Source of the DNA: an uncultured Lachnospiraceae bacterium
GTDB taxonomy: Bacteria; Bacillota; Clostridia; Lachnospirales; Lachnospiraceae
DNA length: 64,000 bases
Assembly: GCA_902794095.1 (NCBI GenBank)
Contig: CADBFZ010000011.1
Location: 58,655-122,654 of the forward strand
Direction: 5' to 3'
The notes under the pieces were generated by a model that was not told the DNA's origin, did not search any database, and was given only the letters and a program-made list of their open reading frames with translations. Position 1 is the first letter of the stretch. Every line of letters starts with the position of its first letter. This document shows, one piece after another, positions 42,513-51,852 of this stretch. The position numbers and the translations under genes are program-made.

Positions 42513-43305
42513 ACATTATTCCTTCCGTCATACGAATGGCCATTGCGTTCATCTTAACATTGTGTACTCTTACAAATCTTGCTCCTGCCTGTGCGGACAT
42601 TACAGATATCGCACATGTTGCGGGATCTCCCTCAGCGGGAGTAATGCCTAAGGTCTTGAAAATAACCGACTTTCTGCTCGCTCCCACAAGTAACGGATAA
42701 CCCATGTTGGTAAAATCGGAAAGATGTCTTATAACCTCAAGATTCTGTTCAAGAGTCTTACCGAAACCGATACCGGGATCGAGGATAATACGATCACGTC
42801 TTACACCTGCTTCAAGTGCTATTCTTACGGATTCGCCGAGTTCTCTTGCAACGTCAGCAATAAGATCTCCGTAATAAGTATCGTCACTGTTGTGCATCAG
42901 TACGCAAAGTGCACCGTACTCTGCAGCAACCTTGGCCATCTGAGGATCCTGTCTGAATCCCCAGATATCATTGATGATATCGGCGCCTGCATCGAGAGCT
43001 TTCTTTGCAACCGATGCTTTGTAAGTGTCAACTGAAATGGGGATGTTGAGATACTTTCTGATCTCTTTTACGACGGGAATAACTCTGTCGGCCTCTTCGT
43101 CCGCATCAACCGGAGTATATCCGGGTCTGGTGGATTCACCGCCTATATCGATGATGTCCACTCCTTCGGAAACCATCTCCTCTGCTCTTCTGAGAGCACT
43201 GCTTATATCAGTGTAGCTGCCTCCGTCGGAAAAAGAATCCGGGGTGACATTAAGGATTCCCATTATATATGTCTTATGGGGATCTCCGAAATTTGAAATA
43301 TCCAT
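42493..43305 (-). CDS. folP: Dihydropteroate synthase
   Basis: A 270-residue TIM-barrel enzyme joining p-aminobenzoate to hydroxymethyl-dihydropterin pyrophosphate, the sulfonamide target. Motifs: GILNVTPDSFSDGG, IIDIGGESTRPGY, DIINDIWG, ILDPGIGFGKT, and the closing RVHNVKM. It starts 3 bp after folE and overlaps folBK. Confidence 0.97.
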   Translation of the reverse strand: MDISNFGDPHKTYIMGILNVTPDSFSDGGSYTDISSALRRAEEMVSEGVDIIDIGGESTRPGYTPVDADEEADRVIPVVKEIRKYLNIPISVDTYKASVAKKALDAGADIINDIWGFRQDPQMAKVAAEYGALCVLMHNSDDTYYGDLIADVARELGESVRIALEAGVRRDRIILDPGIGFGKTLEQNLEVIRHLSDFTNMGYPLLVGASRKSVIFKTLGITPAEGDPATCAISVMSAQAGARFVRVHNVKMNAMAIRMTEGIMYGTGEK

Positions 43306-43308
43306 TTT

Positions 43309-43875
43309 TTAATTACCGCCCTGTGTCATTAATGCAATATATCTGTCCGTAAGTGCGTTGTCCTCGGCAAATACACCACGTGTTGCCATGGTGATTGTAC
43401 GGCTTCCGGGCTTTTTGATGCCTCTCATGGTCATGCATGTATGCTCGGCATCAAGTACTACGAGAACGCCCTTAGGATCGAGAGCTTTTTCGATGGCATC
43501 TGCGATCTGCATAGTCATGTGCTCCTGGATCTGAAGGCGTCTTGCATAGATTTCAACGCATCTTGCGAGCTTACTGATTCCTACAACTTTGCCGTTGGGA
43601 ATATAAGCGATATGAGCCTTACCAAAGAAAGGAAGCATATGGTGCTCACACATGGAATAAAAGGTTATGTCTTTTTCGATAACCGGTGAGTCTTCCTCAA
43701 CGGTGAAAAATGTATTGAGAACATCTTCGGGCTTCTGAGCATAGCCTGCCATGATCTCTTCATACATGCGTCCGATCCTGTCGGGAGTAGCCTGAAGGCC
43801 TTCTCTATCCGGATCTTCACCGATTGCTTCTATGATAAGTTTTGCTGCCTGTTTTATTTTTTCCTGATCGATCAT
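43309..43875 (-). CDS. folE: GTP cyclohydrolase I
   Basis: A 188-residue enzyme making dihydroneopterin triphosphate from GTP. The zinc and active-site run [20 protein letters not shown], the loop VVGISKLAR and [12 protein letters not shown] are diagnostic; the Cys and His zinc ligands are present. It supplies the first step for the downstream folP and folBK. It is preceded by the PH-domain gene by 14 bp. Confidence 0.97.
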   Translation of the reverse strand: MIDQEKIKQAAKLIIEAIGEDPDREGLQATPDRIGRMYEEIMAGYAQKPEDVLNTFFTVEEDSPVIEKDITFYSMCEHHMLPFFGKAHIAYIPNGKVVGISKLARCVEIYARRLQIQEHMTMQIADAIEKALDPKGVLVVLDAEHTCMTMRGIKKPGSRTITMATRGVFAEDNALTDRYIALMTQGGN

Positions 43876-43889
43876 TTTTTGCCTAAGGA

Positions 43890-44288
43890 TTACTGAAGAT
43901 CAATATCGTTAACATCTCCGACATCGCCTGATCCGATATCGAGCATGTTGACGGTACGTCTCTTGATCCTTGCCTCCTCGGAAGTCTTAAGGAGGTAATT
44001 TTTTATCTCCTCGGAATTCTTAATATGCTTTAATACAAGCTCTTTGTCGGTAGTATCACCGGTATAGCAGGTGATGGTGCCGAGTCCGCAAATTCTCTCC
44101 ATGAAAGTCTGGGTGAGCTTTACGTCAACGATCTTGTACATGTAACAGTCATTCTGAACGAGTTTGAAAAAGCCGCTCTTTACGTTAAGCATGTCTTCTT
44201 TCATGCGGTAAATGGTGAATGTCCAGGGAAGTCCGAGGAACAAAAGGCGCTTTCTCTCTACGTGATCATATCCTTCAGTCTGTTTCAT
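43890..44288 (-). CDS. PH domain-containing protein
   Basis: A 132-residue protein with a bacterial PH (YdbT/bPH2-type) fold: a short hydrophobic segment ([15 protein letters not shown]), then [18 protein letters not shown] and [13 protein letters not shown], the core strands. There is no clear membrane helix. It heads the folate operon on the same strand; a functional link to folate is not evident. Confidence 0.8.
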   Translation of the reverse strand: MKQTEGYDHVERKRLLFLGLPWTFTIYRMKEDMLNVKSGFFKLVQNDCYMYKIVDVKLTQTFMERICGLGTITCYTGDTTDKELVLKHIKNSEEIKNYLLKTSEEARIKRRTVNMLDIGSGDVGDVNDIDLQ

Positions 44289-44397
44289 AATAATCCTCCA
44301 TACCGTAAAAATAATACGTACCGCTATATTTTATCATTTTACGTATATTTTTCCAATTTATTTATATAGGTGCCAAGTCGTTCCGCGGGGTGACGTG

Positions 44398-44464
44398 GAC
44401 ATGCAAGTACATCCATGTACTTGCAATCATGTCTTTCAGACTTCCTGTCTGCGAATGCATGAGC
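44398..44464. repeat. Palindromic element C
   Basis: A perfect 11-bp hairpin, TGCAAGTACAT (44402-44412) and ATGTACTTGCA (44415-44425) around CC, nested in GACATG/CATGTC, followed by CAGAC/GTCTG (44437-44451) and GCATGAGC (44457-44464). The last motif and the ACAT-CC-ATGT tip resemble the A/B elements in reverse, so it may be a distant or decayed copy. It occupies the 250-bp gap between divergent genes. Confidence 0.6.
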
Positions 44465-44539
44465 TGACGACCCTTCGCCTTCTTTTCAGAATGGGGAATT
44501 TGGAGTAAAATTATAATATATGTCGGAGGCAGACTAACC

Positions 44540-45463
44540 ATGATACATGTAATCATTAACTCTTCATCGGGCTCCGAAAAAGGTTCGGTGATTGAAAAAG
44601 TCGTTAAGCCCTATCTCTCACAGGCAGGCAAGCAGTTCGAGATCCACTATTCCGAAAAGCCCGGCGACATCGCAAGGATCGGCGCCGAGATCACCAAAGG
44701 AGCTACCTCCAAGGTCAGAATTCTGCTCATCGGCGGTGACGGCTCCATCAACGAGCTCTTATCGGGCGTAGAGGATACCTCAAATATCATCTTAAGTCTC
44801 ATTCCCACGGGCTCCGGCAACGATTTTGCAAGATCCGTAGGCATTCCCTCTGACATCAGACTCGCTCTTGATATCGCGGTCAAAAGAGGACGAACCAGCA
44901 TCATCGACCTGGGCCAGATAACATACAGCGACGGATCCACACGTAAATTCATCATCAGTGCCGGAATAGGTTTCGACGCGGCGGTTTGCGAAGAAGCCAT
45001 GCACTCCAAGATAAAAAAGGCACTTAATAAAGTAGGCCTCGGAAAACTCTCCTACGGCCTCATCGCAGTTAAGCAAATATTTAATGCGGAAAAGCCCGAC
45101 GGAACAATTTCTTACGACGGAGGCGAGGAAATACCTTTTAAGAAGATCCTCTTTACCGCATTCATGAACGAGCCTTTCGAAGGCGGAGGATTTAAATTCG
45201 GTCCCACCGCTTCTCACTCCGACGGAAAGCTGGACATCTGTACCGCAAGCAACATCTCAAGCGGAAAAGTATTTTTCGTCCTTCCTTTCGCAACCGGCGG
45301 AAAACATTTTATGTTCAAGGAGATCCACGGCAAGAAAGCTTCCAAGATCCATGTAAAGCTCACCGCTCCCGTTTGGGTTCACACCGACGGTGAGGTTACC
45401 AGACAGGCCGACGAACTTACGGTTAAGGTGCTGAGATCCGCCATCAACATAACCCTTCCTTAA
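44540..45463 (+). CDS. Diacylglycerol kinase family lipid kinase
   Basis: A 307-residue soluble lipid kinase of the YegS/DgkB type. IINSSSGS at the start, the nucleotide loop LLIGGDGSINELL, and LIPTGSGNDFARSVGIP are the family motifs; the C-terminal domain has DGKLDICTAS and VWVHTDGEV. It should phosphorylate diacylglycerol or a related lipid at the membrane. A terminator follows and a PAP2 protein gene comes next on the same strand. Confidence 0.93.
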   Translation: MIHVIINSSSGSEKGSVIEKVVKPYLSQAGKQFEIHYSEKPGDIARIGAEITKGATSKVRILLIGGDGSINELLSGVEDTSNIILSLIPTGSGNDFARSVGIPSDIRLALDIAVKRGRTSIIDLGQITYSDGSTRKFIISAGIGFDAAVCEEAMHSKIKKALNKVGLGKLSYGLIAVKQIFNAEKPDGTISYDGGEEIPFKKILFTAFMNEPFEGGGFKFGPTASHSDGKLDICTASNISSGKVFFVLPFATGGKHFMFKEIHGKKASKIHVKLTAPVWVHTDGEVTRQADELTVKVLRSAINITLP

Positions 45464-45479
45464 CAGTCTTAAATTACTT

Positions 45480-45511
45480 AACCGATGACTAAAAATCATC
45501 GGTTTTTAATT
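45480..45511 (+). terminator. Intrinsic terminator of the lipid kinase gene
   Basis: An 8-9 bp stem (45480-45488 with 45496-45504), A-rich loop, then TTTTTAATTTT. Confidence 0.9.
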
Positions 45512-45639
45512 TTCTACAAGTATCTTAAACAAAAAATAAAGAAAATTAATGAATCTGCCTATTGAAGTTTGTAACTATTACGTTATACTAAACTTCGTCG
45601 GCTGTAATGAACACTATAAACAGCCACAAGGGCAGAGAA

Positions 45640-46353
45640 ATGAAATTTCTTAAGAACATTTATTTTAAAGTGAATGATTTCGTGCATGCACACAAGGAGG
45701 GTATTCCTTTTCTTGTGTATACTGCGTTTTATCTTACATGGTTCTCAATCCTCGAAAACAACGTTAAGATTCCACAGTTTGTAATTCATATCGAAGCCGA
45801 CAATCACATTCCTTTCCTGCCGGCATTCATCATTCCTTATGAATTATGGTTCTTGTATGTACTCGGAACCGTCCTGTATTTCCTCTTTACCAGCAAGAAT
45901 GATTATTGGAAGCTCTTCGTATTCCTCGTAACAGGAATGACACTCTTCCTTCTGATCTCAACCATCTGGCCCAACGGTCAGGACTTAAGACCTAACCTCA
46001 GAGGAACCGAAGGATTCTTTGAAAGCTTGGTACTGCAGTTGTACAGAACAGACACACCCACAAATATTTGTCCAAGCATTCACGTATATAACTCTCTCGG
46101 CGTCGAATTTGCGATTGCCAGAAGCGAGAAGATGAAAAAGCATAAATGGATTCAGATTTCAAGCTTTGTACTCTGCGTTCTGATCATCCTCTCCACCATG
46201 TTCCTCAAGCAGCACTCCGTATTTGATGTAGCAACCGCTCTCGTACTCGGAATTCTTATGTACTACCTGGTCTACTATCTTGATGTTGTTCAGGCATTCA
46301 GGGAATCGAGAGCCAAGAAGCGTGTTGAAAAAGAATACGTAAGAAAAAACTAA
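45640..46353 (+). CDS. PAP2-superfamily membrane phosphatase
   Basis: A 237-residue protein with about six membrane helices. The PAP2 signature is reduced: a first-motif-like RPNLRG near 133, CPSIHVYNS near 158 (the PSxH motif) and KQHSVFDV near 205 (the HxxxD motif). It should dephosphorylate a lipid or polyprenyl phosphate at the outer face. AAGGG lies 7 bp before the ATG at 45640; the upstream ATG at 45607 lacks a site. Proximity to the lipid kinase suggests phospholipid turnover. Confidence 0.85.
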   Translation: MKFLKNIYFKVNDFVHAHKEGIPFLVYTAFYLTWFSILENNVKIPQFVIHIEADNHIPFLPAFIIPYELWFLYVLGTVLYFLFTSKNDYWKLFVFLVTGMTLFLLISTIWPNGQDLRPNLRGTEGFFESLVLQLYRTDTPTNICPSIHVYNSLGVEFAIARSEKMKKHKWIQISSFVLCVLIILSTMFLKQHSVFDVATALVLGILMYYLVYYLDVVQAFRESRAKKRVEKEYVRKN

Positions 46354-46363
46354 AGCATATAAA

Positions 46364-46398
46364 AATTCCTCCCTTGTAAAAGGGAGGAATTATTTTTT
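46364..46398. terminator. Bidirectional intrinsic terminator
   Basis: A perfect 10-bp stem (46364-46373 with 46382-46391), followed by ATTTTTTT; between convergent genes. Confidence 0.92.
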
Positions 46399-47258
46399 TA
46401 CCAGATCTGTCCGTTGTCGGCTCCGGAACTTCCGCCGCCTTCTTCGGATCCGCCTTCGCCTTCATCTTCACTGCCGAATCCGTAATAGTTCTCAAAGAAC
46501 TGCTGGTCCTCTGCTCTTTCTTCCTGAGCTTCTTCCTTCTGATCCTGGATGTGATTCATGACCTCATCTTCTCTGGATGACTGATTATTTCCGCCTTCGT
46601 TTTCGTCGTCACTATCGTCATCCTGGTCATCGTTGTTCTCATCCTGATCTTCATCTTCGTCTTCGTCGTCTTCTTCCTCGTCCTTGTTCAGAAGCTCGTC
46701 GATTTCATCCTTGAGGATCTGGGCCTGTTCGTTATGACCGTCTTCATCATCCTCATGAGCACATCCGTCCTCGATAAGAATGCTTCTTGCGGTAATAAGG
46801 GTCTTCTCAACATTTCTGGCCTGTGCATCCATCTCTGCGGATGTCTCGGCATCAAGGAATGCATCCCACTCTTCTTCACTGAGCTCATTAATCATTGCAA
46901 GAGCAAGATTTACTTTGACCTCACATTCCTTCTCATAAGGAATTCCGCAATCAATGGCTCTGTAATAACAATCAACTGCCTCTTCGTAATCACCCTCCTG
47001 GTAATAATAATTTCCCAGGTTGTACCAGACTATATATCCGTCCGGAAAGTTTAACTGAGTCAGTCTCTCTTCAATCTCGGGATGGTAGTGACCTTTCTCG
47101 GCTTCCGATACATAGTAAGCGTTCATGCACCATCTTACGATCAAAAAGACTGCGCACACGAGTGCTGCGATGGCTGAGACAAGGATCGAATACCATAACC
47201 ATCTCGGGATGGTAGGTTTGTTTTTCTTTTTATTGTTTCTTTTCGGATTTTTTGCCAT
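46398..47258 (-). CDS. Membrane-anchored TPR protein with acidic tail (Bat-like)
   Basis: A 286-residue protein: basic N-terminus, one membrane helix (about 18-45), a TPR region (about 70-110, WYNLGNYYYQEGDYEEAVDC), then a very long Asp/Glu tail (about 190-230) and a Gly/Ser end. Its position at the end of a MoxR-DUF58-VWA-VWA operon corresponds to BatC/BatE in Bat loci, which likewise hold TPRs. The start ATG at 47258 lies within the end of the VWA gene. The acidic tail might bind cations or partner proteins. Confidence 0.82.
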   Translation of the reverse strand: MAKNPKRNNKKKNKPTIPRWLWYSILVSAIAALVCAVFLIVRWCMNAYYVSEAEKGHYHPEIEERLTQLNFPDGYIVWYNLGNYYYQEGDYEEAVDCYYRAIDCGIPYEKECEVKVNLALAMINELSEEEWDAFLDAETSAEMDAQARNVEKTLITARSILIEDGCAHEDDEDGHNEQAQILKDEIDELLNKDEEEDDEDEDEDQDENNDDQDDDSDDENEGGNNQSSREDEVMNHIQDQKEEAQEERAEDQQFFENYYGFGSEDEGEGGSEEGGGSSGADNGQIW

Positions 47259-48228
47259 GTTTTTCACGTACTTTTGCGTTCTCTCTGATCCTTATGAACA
47301 GCTCCAATGCAAGGAGCGTGGCAAGATAGGGAACATATTTATAGTAGGTATCGTAGTAAGTAATATAACCGTATCTTCTCTCGGTTACCGTTCCGCTTGA
47401 TGCCTTTATCTCGGTGATAAGCGGTGTAAGGATCGTGTTCCTTCGTCTGTGAATATAATCGATTCCCAAGCCATCTGCGATATCCTGAAGATTATCTTCA
47501 TCGATATACGAGATGGCTTCCTCATAGGTCTGGGTGTTATATACAACACCGTATTCGTCTCTGATCGTTCCGCCTTCTTCGGTTCCGTATCCGATGACCG
47601 CACCGCCGTCTACAAGTTCACTTAAGACTTCGTAGTCAAAAGGTGTATCGCTCGGATGAGTAACTTCTCCGTCGGAGAAAAAGAAAACGATCGTCTGCCT
47701 GTTTTCTTTTCTGTCGGAGGAGATAAGAAGGTTCTCAAGATCGTAGTAAGGAGTATCCATGCGGCTTCCGTTGAGGTAATACCTGTTGGGAGTCTGGATG
47801 GTCTTTAACAGTCCGAGAACGGTTTCTTCATCCTGAGTGAAAGGTGCAAGAACAACTGCTTTGTTCTGGAAGGTGATCAGTCCGAAGTTTGCTCCGGAAA
47901 GTTCATCCATTATCTCTTCGATATCTTTCGTCGCAGCTTTGAATCTGGTTCCGCCGGGACCGTCGTCAGCCCACATACTAAGCGTTGTATCAAGTACGAA
48001 CAAAACGTCTAAGTTGCTGAGTTGAACTTCCGCGCCATGCTCTTCTCTCATAGGTCTGAGAGCGATAACAAATGCAAGAGCCGCAATGGCAAGACGTCTG
48101 AAAAATCCGAATGTACTTTTTAATCTGCTTTCCCTACTCCTGATCCATACAAAAAGCATTAACAAAACAGCTATGGCAAATGCCGTGATGAGAGCAGGTA
48201 TAGGAATGATCGGGTTTAAATTCCTCAT
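47230..48228 (-). CDS. VWA-domain membrane protein, BatB-like
   Basis: A 332-residue protein with two N-terminal helices (about 8-28 and 40-60), a von Willebrand A domain (about 70-260) with the MIDAS-like DTTLSMW, and a C-terminal helix near 300. The MIDAS is DTTLS, with T in place of the usual xS at the second position. It is the second of two adjacent VWA proteins in a Bat-like operon. Starts one base after the preceding VWA gene. Confidence 0.88.
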   Translation of the reverse strand: MRNLNPIIPIPALITAFAIAVLLMLFVWIRSRESRLKSTFGFFRRLAIAALAFVIALRPMREEHGAEVQLSNLDVLFVLDTTLSMWADDGPGGTRFKAATKDIEEIMDELSGANFGLITFQNKAVVLAPFTQDEETVLGLLKTIQTPNRYYLNGSRMDTPYYDLENLLISSDRKENRQTIVFFFSDGEVTHPSDTPFDYEVLSELVDGGAVIGYGTEEGGTIRDEYGVVYNTQTYEEAISYIDEDNLQDIADGLGIDYIHRRRNTILTPLITEIKASSGTVTERRYGYITYYDTYYKYVPYLATLLALELFIRIRENAKVREKHGKKSEKKQ

Positions 48229-48229
48229 C

Positions 48230-49357
48230 TTATTTTCCCTTTAAGAAAGCCACGCAGACAGTAGAACCCGCAAGACTTATAAGTAAAGCAATGATGCCGG
48301 GCACGGGGAGATCTGTTTTCTGCTCCGTTACGATATCGTCAACGGCCATGGCTTCATGAGATCTTATCTCTTCAACTATCTCTGATACGGTATCTTCCGC
48401 ACTCTGGATATAGAATTCTCCGCCGGTGTTTTCTACGGCAGCTTTAAGCTCTCTTTCGAATACTTCGTAATCCGCATCGGTATATTCATAATAGTGCGCA
48501 TCTTCACTGGGGAAGATTGCAAATACCGTTACTTCGTTTTTCTTACAAAGATCGCTTGCTTCATCAAGTTCGGGAATCTCCTTGACCATGGAGTTGTTTG
48601 CATTATCGGTAGCAAAGATAACAACTCTGGTTCTGGATGAATCGCCGATTGAAGGGAAGCTGTAAAGACAGGATGCAAGTCCTTCACCGATGAGTGAACT
48701 TCCTCTGGTTGAATTGTTTACGAGGGTTCCGGCTTCGAAGTAATCAAGTCTTGCATTGATATCGTAGTATCTTTCCTGCTCTTCTTCGGTCTCATAATGG
48801 ATATAGCCGTAATCATCGACGAACTCAAAGTACTCTTTTTGCAGAGTGAAATACTGTTTAAGTTCTTCAAGTCGCATTACGACATAATCGTAGTCATCGG
48901 TCATGGGAACATATACAACCGATGAAGTGTTAAAGATCGTGATTCCGAATCTGTCACCCTTAAGCTCGGTTACAACCTGCTCAAGATAATCTGTGAGTTC
49001 GTAGTTAAGCTCATAAAGTGAATACGATACGTCAAGGCACAGGAAAATATCTCTCTTCTGCACTCCGGTCTTAACGGTCTGAACCTTGTAAGGTCTTGCG
49101 ATAAGAAAAAGCGAGGAGACGATGGCAGCGATGACAAAGACCTCGTTGATGTATGTGACTATCTTCTTCCTAAGAAGAATCTGATTGTATATGGGAAGGG
49201 ATTTTACTATGGCAGCGGCACCTGTTCTGAGACCGCCCATGTACTCTTTCTTAGCAAGTGCGGGAAGCAGATGGAGTATCACACACACAAGTATGAGTAC
49301 GGGAATCCCTATCTTAATGACTGAAGGATACATTAACTCCATGTTTTCACCATCCAT
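48230..49357 (-). CDS. VWA-domain membrane protein, BatA-like
   Basis: A 375-residue protein with hydrophobic helices at about 10-32 and 72-88, a VWA domain (about 95-320) whose MIDAS reads DVSYS, and a C-terminal helix (about 350-370). This is the BatA layout. AGAAGG precedes the ATG at 49357, which overlaps the upstream gene by 25 bp. It is probably assembled with the BatB-like and TPR proteins at the membrane under MoxR ATPase control. Confidence 0.9.
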   Translation of the reverse strand: MDGENMELMYPSVIKIGIPVLILVCVILHLLPALAKKEYMGGLRTGAAAIVKSLPIYNQILLRKKIVTYINEVFVIAAIVSSLFLIARPYKVQTVKTGVQKRDIFLCLDVSYSLYELNYELTDYLEQVVTELKGDRFGITIFNTSSVVYVPMTDDYDYVVMRLEELKQYFTLQKEYFEFVDDYGYIHYETEEEQERYYDINARLDYFEAGTLVNNSTRGSSLIGEGLASCLYSFPSIGDSSRTRVVIFATDNANNSMVKEIPELDEASDLCKKNEVTVFAIFPSEDAHYYEYTDADYEVFERELKAAVENTGGEFYIQSAEDTVSEIVEEIRSHEAMAVDDIVTEQKTDLPVPGIIALLISLAGSTVCVAFLKGK

Positions 49358-49806
49358 TTTGCCTTCTCGGCATCTGCTTTAAAATCTGCCTGCGTCTTGA
49401 GTGCAAACTCGGGAGCATAGCAGTTTTCGATAAGTCCTGCCAAAGATCCGAGGCCCATTTTCTTCAGTTCGGAAAGAGTAAGAGTCGTGAAATTTCTTCC
49501 GGTCATATCGGAAACAAATTCCCTCATGATAAAGCTGAGTCTCTGATAACTCTCTCTTGTATCGATTCCGGATCTGTTCAGTTCCATTACAGCTTTGTCT
49601 ATGGAGAACAGAGCCTTCTGTCTGATATAGAAATCCTGAGGCTTTGAAACAGGCTTTTCTCTCTTAGGTTTTATTTTCTTCGGAGCTTTCTTATAAACAC
49701 AGATGAGAACGAATAAGATCACGGAAACAAGTAAGACTACGATTCCGAGGATTATCCATACAGTGTTCATCATTTGCTCCGGCTGCATTTTAACCGAAAA
49801 TTCCAC
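49333..49806 (-). CDS. DUF4381-like membrane protein of the Bat operon
   Basis: A 157-residue protein with one N-terminal helix (about 14-38), a basic linker (KKAPKKIKPKREKP) and a cytosolic helical domain (SYQRLSFIMREFVSDMTGR). Position between DUF58 and BatA and general layout fit the DUF4381-type component of Bat operons; sequence identity to that family is not certain. I choose a GTG start at 49806 because GAGAGGGG lies 5 bp upstream; the longer frame begins with TTG. Confidence 0.7.
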   Translation of the reverse strand: MEFSVKMQPEQMMNTVWIILGIVVLLVSVILFVLICVYKKAPKKIKPKREKPVSKPQDFYIRQKALFSIDKAVMELNRSGIDTRESYQRLSFIMREFVSDMTGRNFTTLTLSELKKMGLGSLAGLIENCYAPEFALKTQADFKADAEKAKWMVKTWS

Positions 49807-50674
49807 TGCGACCCCTCTCAAACAAATTCAGCACCGTATCAACTACTGCCGACTCGGTCGATACTCTTTCGAGCACGACGCGATTTCTCAGTGCATCAAG
49901 TTTAAAGCGATTCAATATTTTATTTCTCTCTTCTTCCTCGGCCTTCTTAAGTGAACGGCTTCCGGCGAGAAATCTGTCGATGTACTCTTCACCGATCCTG
50001 TCATAAACTCTGGGACCTGTAACGGGAGCATCATCGATACAGATGAAGTAGACGTCATTTTTCTCCGTCATTCTCGAAAGGGTCACGTTGTTAACTGCCT
50101 TGAGACCCGCAATATCCGTAATTACGAATATGATCATGCGGCGTGTCGGGAAGGACTGAAGTATGTCCATGATGAGACTGTTCATATCCGCGGGATGGTC
50201 CTGGAAAATAGAACCGCCATAGGTACGAAGCAACTCTTCAACGCATATTCCGCCCGATTTAAAGGGTGTGGTCGTGATTCCTTTTTCACCGGTGCATGCA
50301 AATCCTACATCGGATCCCTGTCTTCCGAGGAGATATCCTATAACTCCCATGGACATAAGTGCGATGTCTGCTTTGTAATCGCCTGTGGGAGTATCGGCAT
50401 CCATTTTGGAACCGGTATCTCCGATGACGAGGACGCTATGCTTTTTTTCTGCAATGTATCTTCTGACCAGAATGGTATCGGTTTTCGAGGATGATTTCCA
50501 ATCGATGGAGGTGATGTCATCTCCAAGCGAATACTCCTTGAAATCATAGAATTCAAGGCTCTTGCCGCGGTAAACCGAATTATACCCCCCGTCAAGTATA
50601 TTGGTCGTCTTGCGAGAGGTATAAAGAACTGCGTCTTTACTTATCCTGGCCAAATATTCGTAATCAAGTTCCAT
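49790..50674 (-). CDS. DUF58 domain-containing protein
   Basis: A 294-residue cytosolic protein. The DUF58 core NSVYRGKSLEFYDFKEYSLG, DITSIDWKSSSKTD and VRRYIAEKKHSVLVIGD is clear; the last part reads as a diverged VWA fold (DTGSKMD in place of the DxSxS MIDAS). These proteins accompany MoxR ATPases. The ATG at 50674 begins one base after the moxR stop, so it is coupled. Confidence 0.92.
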   Translation of the reverse strand: MELDYEYLARISKDAVLYTSRKTTNILDGGYNSVYRGKSLEFYDFKEYSLGDDITSIDWKSSSKTDTILVRRYIAEKKHSVLVIGDTGSKMDADTPTGDYKADIALMSMGVIGYLLGRQGSDVGFACTGEKGITTTPFKSGGICVEELLRTYGGSIFQDHPADMNSLIMDILQSFPTRRMIIFVITDIAGLKAVNNVTLSRMTEKNDVYFICIDDAPVTGPRVYDRIGEEYIDRFLAGSRSLKKAEEEERNKILNRFKLDALRNRVVLERVSTESAVVDTVLNLFERGRSGIFG

Positions 50675-50675
50675 A

Positions 50676-51677
50676 TCAGGGTGTCTTAAGTGTCGATGTA
50701 ATAGCATCGATGATATTTTCAACGCTTACCTTATCTGCGATTGCGGAATAGTTAAGCGCAATACGGTGACGAAGTACGAGGTGGGCCATCTGCTTAACAT
50801 CATCGGGAACAACATAGGTTCTTCCGTTGAGAAGTGCCGTAGCCTTTGCAGTACGCATGAATGCGATTGATGCTCTGGGGCTGGCTCCCATCTTGACGTA
50901 TCCGCCCATCTGAGGTCCGAGGAGTCTGTCGGGAGTTCTGGTTGCGGTTACGATTGAAGAGATATACCACTTAATGCTCTCGTCTACGTAAACCTTCTCG
51001 GTGATCTCCTGAAGCTTATCGATATCCTTGATGGTCATTACCGGAGGTTTCTTTTCAAATGCATGATTTTCGATTCTGTTAAGAACCTCAACCTCATCTG
51101 CGGCAATGGGATAAGAGATGACTTCTTTAATCATGAAACGGTCGGTCTGTGCCTCTGAAAGAGGATAGGTTCCTTCCTGCTCGATAGGGTTCTGAGTTGC
51201 GATTACGATGAAAACATCCTCAGGCATGTTGTAGCTTTCGGTACCGATGGTAACCTGATGCTCCTGCATGGCCTCGAGCATTGCGGACTGAGTCTTTGCA
51301 GAGGATCTGTTAACCTCATCCAGAAGGACGAAATTAGCGAAAACAGGACCAAAGACAGTATCGAATTTCGAAGTCTGTCTGTTGTAGATCTGTGTTCCGA
51401 TAATATCGCTGGGAAGAAGGTCGGGTGTGCACTGAATTCTGGAGAATTTGCCGTCAACCGCTTCTGCAATAGCCTTTGCTGCAGTGGTCTTGGCAAGTCC
51501 GGGAACGGACTCAATGAGGATATGGCCGTCAGCTAAGATGGCCGTAAGAAGTGATGCCTCCAGATTCTTCTGACCGACAACCACGCTCTCGAAGTATTGG
51601 GATAACTTCCCGATCATCTCGCGGCTGTACTCGAACTCTTCCTGGGACACCTTGGACTGATTTGTATCGTAAGACAT
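50676..51677 (-). CDS. MoxR family AAA+ ATPase
   Basis: A 333-residue chaperone-like ATPase. The Walker A is unusual but typical for MoxR (ESVPGLAKTTAAKAI), followed by IQCTPDLLPSDIIG, the Walker B FVLLDEVNRSSAKTQSAML, and the sensor VIATQNPIEQEGTYPLSEAQ. It heads the six-gene operon with DUF58, DUF4381-like, two VWA and one TPR protein and probably drives metal insertion or assembly of the VWA proteins. Confidence 0.95.
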   Translation of the reverse strand: MSYDTNQSKVSQEEFEYSREMIGKLSQYFESVVVGQKNLEASLLTAILADGHILIESVPGLAKTTAAKAIAEAVDGKFSRIQCTPDLLPSDIIGTQIYNRQTSKFDTVFGPVFANFVLLDEVNRSSAKTQSAMLEAMQEHQVTIGTESYNMPEDVFIVIATQNPIEQEGTYPLSEAQTDRFMIKEVISYPIAADEVEVLNRIENHAFEKKPPVMTIKDIDKLQEITEKVYVDESIKWYISSIVTATRTPDRLLGPQMGGYVKMGASPRASIAFMRTAKATALLNGRTYVVPDDVKQMAHLVLRHRIALNYSAIADKVSVENIIDAITSTLKTP

Positions 51678-51780
51678 TTTCGTTTCCCCTTTAGAAAAAT
51701 TAATAACGGGTCTATTTTACTACAAAATGCAGCATTCTGAAAGATATGACGGAATATACGTACTCTTAGTCACGAAATAA

Positions 51781-51842
51781 TAAAAAGGACCGGCCCCGCC
51801 TGTCACACCCAAGGTGTTACAGAGGGTACGGTCCTTAGTCAC
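51781..51842 (-). terminator. Terminator hairpin of the GntR-ABC operon
   Basis: Arms AAGGACCG (51785-51792) and CGGTCCTT (51829-51836), enclosing a second hairpin TGTCACACC/GGTGTTACA, with TTTTTATTATTT after it on the minus strand. Confidence 0.8.
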
Positions 51843-51852
51843 TTTATAAAGA

